The notes beneath the pieces were generated by a model, which was given only the letters and a program-made list of their open reading frames with translations, had not been told where the DNA came from and did not search any database. A stretch of 47,896 nt of DNA from VMCP01 sp964645755. GTDB lineage: Bacteria; Bacteroidota; Bacteroidia; NS11-12g; UBA955. The translations under genes were made by a program, and so were the position numbers. The DNA lies in NCBI GenBank assembly GCA_964645755.1, contig CAZYBT010000009.1, positions 1 through 47,896 on the forward strand. Reading direction: 5' to 3'. Below, piece by piece: positions 43,118 through 47,896 of the stretch (positions within the stretch are counted from its first letter, which is position 1; each line of letters begins with the position of its first letter).

Positions 43118-46100
43118 TTATTTCTGAACAGAGATTTTCTCTGTAACTACTTTTTGACCGTTAGATACTTTAACCAAGTAAACACCATCACTAAAGTTCG
43201 ACACATTGATTTGTGTCAAGCCAGAATTTGTGTTCATTGACTTGATTAATTGTCCTGACATGGTTGTAACCTGAATATTCACAGTGCTACCAAATTCAGA
43301 AGATGTGATAACATTCACAAAAGAGTTGGTTGGATTTGGATAAACCTTCACTCCCATTGATTGAATTTGATGAACATCGGCACGATTCATTACAACAGAT
43401 TTGGTTACAGAACACATACAACCAGTTTGACGCATTGTAGCTCTCATGGTTACTTCATAAGTGCCGTCTTGAGCGAAGTTATAGCTTTGAGCAGCATTGA
43501 CATCTTTGGTTTTAAAGTTTCCACCACCTTCAAATACCCAAGTGTAATCAACATTGTTTTGACCACCGATTACACCATTAGCATTCATAGGTTCAACATT
43601 GATGCCATAAAACCCGAATCCGTAATCTGGTTTAGATGTAAAGTCGCAAGTTCTAGGCGCTTCGTTAATTGTGATTTCTTGTGTAATTGAATCTGCGCAA
43701 CCGCCTTTGATAAAGGCATATAATGTTACTTTCGGGGTTAAGGTAACAGCCGTGATGTATTTCTTAGATGGATCAGAGCTAGTAGTTGTGGTTCCATCTC
43801 CAAAATCCCATTTGTAAGTAATTTCACCTTGGGTCCATGAAGTATTGTTCACAAAAACAACGTCTTCACCAGAACAAACATCTGCAGCAGTAAAGCTTGG
43901 AGTTGGTTGGGTGAGTACAACAAGATCTTTAACAACCGTATTGGTGCAACCATTGTCGAGTGTCACTCTAAATGTAATTTTCTTAGGACCTAATTTACCT
44001 TTCCAATCTTGAGTTGGAGATTCAGCCAAGGAAGTTGATCCATCTCCGAAATCCCAAGAATAAATTGGAACTGCGCCAGCAACAGAAGGCGTTGTGTTGG
44101 TGAAAACAGTTGGTTTTACCGAACATAAAGGGCCGTTGATAAAGCTTGTTTTCGGACTTTCTTTTACAGAGACTTGTTTTGTTACTGAATCTAAACAACC
44201 AAATTCAGAAGATACTATGAGTTTCACTTGTTTGTTGCCAGACTTTTGGAATTGGTAGGTTGGACTATTGTTGGTAGAAACATTTCCATTATCGTCAAAA
44301 TTCCAAAAAGAACCAAGCAGACCACTTGAAATGGTACTTGAGTTGTTGAATGTAAATTTATCATTGTCGCAAACACCCGCAGTTCTCGTGAAGGCTGCAA
44401 CTGGTTTATCAAATTGATATACCTTTTGAGTTAATTTGGCTTCACAACCATTCAAACTAGCGGTAAGAGAAACGGCATATGTACCAGCTTTTGCATACAT
44501 GTGAGTGGCATTGATATTCACACCAGATTTGGTGGCAGAGCCATCACCGAAGTTCCAAGTAGAAACAGCTGAAGTTGGAGTGGTAAGATTGGTAAAGGTT
44601 AAATCTTTACCTTCACAAGCATTTGTTTTCGTAAAATCAACTTTAGGAATTGCAGAAACAACAACAGTTTGAGTGTCTTTAAATTCAAATCCGTAAGGCA
44701 TTGTTTTGGCGGTTAAGATTACCTTGTAGGTACCTTCATTTGGAAATTGGAATACAGGTTCTGGAGCACTTGAAGTATCTGCGGCAACTCCTGTACCAAA
44801 ATTCCAATTAAATTCCATAGAACCAGATCTTACAGAACTTGTATTTGCAAATAATACGGCATCGCCATTACAAATTTTAGATGGGAATTTAAAATCAGGA
44901 TTGATTGATGGATAAATCAGGATATTGCGCTTAATATTGGTATCGCAGCCATTTGCATTATCAAAAACGCGCAACACAAGGGTTATCATTGAATCTTCTA
45001 AGGTATTGTCATTGGTAACAAACTTAACTTCCATGTTATTAGATCCAGAAGGCGGCGTTAATGTAGCACCGGTAATTGCAGTTCCACCTTTTGTATAGGC
45101 TTGAACTTGTGCGTACCAACCAGAAGTTGCACCTGAAGTTGAATTATAGTCGCTGTTTGAATAAATTCTTGGTGCATTTACATCGTAAATAATTGGTTGA
45201 TTTAAAATGGTGATATCATTTGTTTTGCTATATTGATAAATTGCTTTCGTAGGTTTAGTAGACGCGGTAAATGTCCCTCCACCCGGAGCAGGTTTAACCA
45301 TGGTATAAAAAGTAAAGGTATCATTGCTCAGGTTATCGTCGTAAGCATCAACGAAAATGCAAATTTTGGCAGGACCAGCCACATTCAAAGGAATTGCCAC
45401 TGTATAATCAATTTTTGCGACAGCACTTGGTAAAATTCTTTGCGTTACTTTCTGAGAATATTTGCTACCGCCATTAACCGTGTATGAAACGTTGAAATTA
45501 TAAATGGTATCTACAAATAAATTCTCTACATAAATATTTGAAGAAGTAGAATAACCTGCACAAACAGCCGCTGGAACAGAAAAGTCCGTTTTGTTTGCTT
45601 TGATATCCATGAAGCTCTCATAAGCACCCCGGTCTGATTTAAACAAATTTCGATTGTTCTTTCCTTGGTCAATTTTAACATTGGATACTGTAGGGACATT
45701 ATTTTGCGTTTCAAAGCTATTGCAACGATAATCATAAATAGAAATATCCTTGAATTGAGGATCTGTATAATTATTGCCTAAACCAACGTAACCAGAACCT
45801 AATAGTCCAGAGAAATCACTATAGGCAGTGGTTCCTAAGCACCAATATTGAGTTCCAAAATTAAAATAGAACGTATTGTTATCATGTTCTTTAAAATTGG
45901 AGACACTCGTATTATAAAGGTAATGGGTGTAAGCATATGCATGATTTGTCATGTATAAAATATTCCCTGTGAAACGGATATCGATGTCATACATTTGTTG
46001 AATCACATATCCATAGGCATAATGAGACGAGTAAGTTGAACCTATACTTTTTACGGTATTTTGTCGCCATTGTGAAGAATAACCACTGTTACCGCTGTAG

Positions 46101-47641
46101 GTGTATACATTGATAGCTCCATAATAGCCCATATTGTCGGCAATAATATTGTTCGTAAATTCTATGTTGTATAAATAGTAAAGATACATTCCATAAAACA
46201 TTCCTTGATAAGTACTTGTATTGTTATTTACAATTCTGTTTCGATTCACCTTATAACTTGCATAGTAGTAACACATCACAGCGTACATTTGATATCCAGA
46301 CCAGTTATTTTCAATAACATTGTCTTCAAATAAGATACTTGAACGAACGGAATTTGTGATATTATAATTGTAGAATACTGTTACATAACCAGTTCCACCA
46401 GTACCCCATTGACAGTTAACCACTTTATTCCCTGTGATATTGTAATCTTGTCCGTACATTAAATAAAACGGATAAGAGGTTGAAGAAGAGTACGTCCTAA
46501 TGTTATCAACTGTATTGTTCGTTAAATTCACTACATAATTATAGTAACAATAATAGTTATAGGCATAATAATATGCTTTAATATTAATGAATTTATTACC
46601 GTTTAAAACCACAGGATTTGAGGAATTTCCATAATTGTAATAAGCATAGATCCCCATGAAATAGGCATAATAACCAGAACTAGACGATTCTGAGGCACCT
46701 ACATACGGAAGATCATGGATGTTAGAACCGCTGATAGTTGTAGAACGGTTTGTGCTGTAAGTATACATTGAGTAAAAAATGTATGGAGAAGTATAGGTTG
46801 TTGTTGAGCTCGAAGAATTTTTACGGCTCACATCGGTATTTAAAAACTGTTCACCGTTCGTGTAATAGTTCCGAACCGCCATGTAATAGAAATTTTCAAT
46901 AATGTTGTTATTGAAAGTATTGTTCGAAGGAGTATTCGTATAAAATGATGTACCTTGACAATCGTTGATGGCGTAACATGGACCTGGACTATTATATCCA
47001 GCTCCAGCGGTTGTTACACATCGCATTGTGCAGCTTGTAATTGTATTATAACTTCCGTTGTGGGTTGTACTCGTAGAAGTTGGCGAAGTAGCGGAAGGAC
47101 TAAAATTAATATAAGCGCTACCTGCTGTACTTGCCGTTGAAAGATTTGTAAATTCAAGAATACAACCATTCAATGCATTATAATCGGCACCACCACTAAA
47201 TCGAACACACTGCACATATGAACCATTTGCTGTATTTCGAATCGTTAAATTTTTAATGGTTACATAATCCACCCCACTAAAATTTAAAACATCATATGCA
47301 TAAGATGAAGACAACACTTTGTTGCTTCCTTCGATCGTAAGTGTTTTTGTTGAGGAGGTAGGATTTGATGCATTCCCTGTTATCGTGAGCACTGATGTAT
47401 TCGATACATCATCGGTTACAACGGTAACGGTTGAAGCGGTTGAAATTCCATTTGAATTAAAATAGCTAACAAAGCTGCTCCATGAAATAAAATTTGTGGA
47501 GGATGCGGCAGCACCAGAGTTAATGGTGTAAGAAGTGCCACTTAATTGGGCGTTTAACTGAAAAACCATTGTAACACAAACTAGCGCTATGATAGTTTTT
47601 AAGTGTCGCAATGATGAAAATTTGTAATTGATTGATTTCAT
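43118..47641 (-). CDS. Giant secreted beta-helix / PKD-repeat protein with T9SS sorting domain
   Basis: A 1507-residue exported protein, probably a surface structure or adhesin. Residues 1-31 are a signal peptide (ends QLNA). About 95-680 shows right-handed beta-helix features (NNTIENF, NGNKFINI, TNNTVDNI) in a region extremely rich in Tyr, Asn, Ser and Thr. About 680-790 resembles a CARDB-type immunoglobulin-like domain. About 915-1400 holds six PKD-type repeats, marked by WNFGTG, WNFGDGS, WNFDDNG, WDFGDGST, WDFGDGTT and WVFEGGG. The last 75 residues, from VYPNPTNSF to VVTEKISVQK, form a T9SS type A CTD, so SprA is the likely exporter. Found in isolation, with another CTD protein upstream. 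No catalytic motif seen. Confidence 0.92.
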   Translation of the reverse strand: MKSINYKFSSLRHLKTIIALVCVTMVFQLNAQLSGTSYTINSGAAASSTNFISWSSFVSYFNSNGISTASTVTVVTDDVSNTSVLTITGNASNPTSSTKTLTIEGSNKVLSSSYAYDVLNFSGVDYVTIKNLTIRNTANGSYVQCVRFSGGADYNALNGCILEFTNLSTASTAGSAYINFSPSATSPTSTSTTHNGSYNTITSCTMRCVTTAGAGYNSPGPCYAINDCQGTSFYTNTPSNNTFNNNIIENFYYMAVRNYYTNGEQFLNTDVSRKNSSSSTTTYTSPYIFYSMYTYSTNRSTTISGSNIHDLPYVGASESSSSGYYAYFMGIYAYYNYGNSSNPVVLNGNKFINIKAYYYAYNYYCYYNYVVNLTNNTVDNIRTYSSSTSYPFYLMYGQDYNITGNKVVNCQWGTGGTGYVTVFYNYNITNSVRSSILFEDNVIENNWSGYQMYAVMCYYYASYKVNRNRIVNNNTSTYQGMFYGMYLYYLYNIEFTNNIIADNMGYYGAINVYTYSGNSGYSSQWRQNTVKSIGSTYSSHYAYGYVIQQMYDIDIRFTGNILYMTNHAYAYTHYLYNTSVSNFKEHDNNTFYFNFGTQYWCLGTTAYSDFSGLLGSGYVGLGNNYTDPQFKDISIYDYRCNSFETQNNVPTVSNVKIDQGKNNRNLFKSDRGAYESFMDIKANKTDFSVPAAVCAGYSTSSNIYVENLFVDTIYNFNVSYTVNGGSKYSQKVTQRILPSAVAKIDYTVAIPLNVAGPAKICIFVDAYDDNLSNDTFTFYTMVKPAPGGGTFTASTKPTKAIYQYSKTNDITILNQPIIYDVNAPRIYSNSDYNSTSGATSGWYAQVQAYTKGGTAITGATLTPPSGSNNMEVKFVTNDNTLEDSMITLVLRVFDNANGCDTNIKRNILIYPSINPDFKFPSKICNGDAVLFANTSSVRSGSMEFNWNFGTGVAADTSSAPEPVFQFPNEGTYKVILTAKTMPYGFEFKDTQTVVVSAIPKVDFTKTNACEGKDLTFTNLTTPTSAVSTWNFGDGSATKSGVNINATHMYAKAGTYAVSLTASLNGCEAKLTQKVYQFDKPVAAFTRTAGVCDNDKFTFNNSSTISSGLLGSFWNFDDNGNVSTNNSPTYQFQKSGNKQVKLIVSSEFGCLDSVTKQVSVKESPKTSFINGPLCSVKPTVFTNTTPSVAGAVPIYSWDFGDGSTSLAESPTQDWKGKLGPKKITFRVTLDNGCTNTVVKDLVVLTQPTPSFTAADVCSGEDVVFVNNTSWTQGEITYKWDFGDGTTTTSSDPSKKYITAVTLTPKVTLYAFIKGGCADSITQEITINEAPRTCDFTSKPDYGFGFYGINVEPMNANGVIGGQNNVDYTWVFEGGGNFKTKDVNAAQSYNFAQDGTYEVTMRATMRQTGCMCSVTKSVVMNRADVHQIQSMGVKVYPNPTNSFVNVITSSEFGSTVNIQVTTMSGQLIKSMNTNSGLTQINVSNFSDGVYLVKVSNGQKVVTEKISVQK

Positions 47642-47819
47642 ATTGTTTAGATTAATTTGGTTTAACTTTTATGAAATACAAATTCGGTAATTTAAGTTAT
47701 AATATTTTCATTTTCTGATTGTTATGTGAAAAAGATTTGAATATTATGACGGTTCTATGACAAAAAAAATGGGTGACCTTTCGATCACCCATTTCACTAT
47801 AATTTGAAAAACTTGTCTC
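47642..47819. other. Intergenic spacer upstream of the PKD protein gene
   Basis: 178 bp of AT-rich sequence. It contains the terminator at 47762-47794 and presumably the PKD gene promoter. I see a near match (GAATTTG) but no clean TAnnTTTG box on the minus strand. Confidence 0.5.
47762..47794 (-). terminator. Intrinsic terminator of the gene entering at the right edge
   Basis: A 10-bp inverted repeat (AAATGGGTGA / TCACCCATTT, 8-base loop, 47767-47794) followed on the minus strand by T7, 26 bp past the stop of the partial gene at the right edge. Confidence 0.85.
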
Positions 47820-47896
47820 TTATTTCTGAATGTTCATTTTACGTGTTACCACTTCTGAACCATTTGAAATTTGAATCATGTAAACTCCGCTGCTCA
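47820..47896 (-). CDS. C-terminal end of a T9SS cargo protein (partial)
   Basis: Only the last 25 codons are in the window: SSGVYMIQISNGSEVVTRKMNIQK then a TAA stop at 47820-47822. This is the typical final part of a T9SS type A sorting domain (SGVYMIQI, then a K/R-rich end strand). It closely resembles the end of the neighbouring PKD protein (DGVYLVKVSNGQKVVTEK), so the two may be paralogues. The rest is to the right of the window. Confidence 0.85.
   Translation of the reverse strand, partial: SSGVYMIQISNGSEVVTRKMNIQK

Overview
The window is gene-dense, AT-rich DNA from a member of the Bacteroidota, probably a gliding or surface-secreting Flavobacteriia-like or related lineage; I cannot fix the order. 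The evidence is the type IX secretion (T9SS) and gliding genes (porQ, gldA, gldF, gldG, sprA, porZ), secreted proteins ending in T9SS C-terminal sorting domains (CTDs), a type III glutamine synthetase, a YceI lipoprotein, and promoters of the Bacteroidota form TTG-N17-20-TAnnTTTG. No mobile element, CRISPR array, rRNA or tRNA was seen. No gap between genes exceeds about 250 bp.

Layout. 1-6416 (minus): porQ, cmk, tpiA and a very large exported protein of unknown function that runs off the left edge. 6417-6453 is a 37-bp divergent promoter region. 6454-21829 (plus): ribF, an M23 peptidase with a lysine-rich tail, gldA-gldF-gldG, ruvA, the giant translocon gene sprA, and porZ. 21819-30686 (minus): an MBL-fold hydrolase, a phosphoglucose/phosphomannose isomerase, a PpiD-like foldase, a secreted Asp-box propeller protein, thioredoxin reductase and glutamine synthetase III. 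30912-37972 (plus): kup, a DPP-IV-like peptidase, bcp, gpsA, a PduO-type cobalamin adenosyltransferase and a YceI lipoprotein. 38221-43006 is mixed: PaaN-like aldehyde dehydrogenase, DUF3467, a cytochrome c/copper monooxygenase-like secreted protein, RidA and a 3-hydroxyacyl-CoA dehydrogenase-like protein. 43118-47641 (minus) is a 1507-residue beta-helix/PKD/CTD protein. The last CTD of another secreted protein enters at the right edge.

How it fits together. SprA is the outer-membrane T9SS channel, and PorQ and PorZ belong to the cell-surface attachment complex that processes CTD cargo. Three CTD cargo proteins are encoded at 40.3-47.9 kb (one partial), so machinery and substrates lie in one 48-kb segment. 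The other genes are mostly central metabolism and envelope housekeeping.

Most notable. The non-palindromic word GAGGGAC (longer consensus close to WTGAGGGACAW) occurs 22 times by hand count, where I expect about 2. It occurs on both strands equally, in all three reading frames, and in functionally unrelated genes, yet is absent from about 12.2-26.5 kb. This looks like a DNA-level signal (uptake sequence, Chi-like site or other genome-wide mark), not a protein motif. Other points are interlocked divergent promoters between porQ and ribF, many -7 boxes only 4-7 bp from start codons (predicted leaderless mRNAs), a 20-bp palindrome filling the yceI promoter spacer, and a terminator whose T-tract touches the next start codon.
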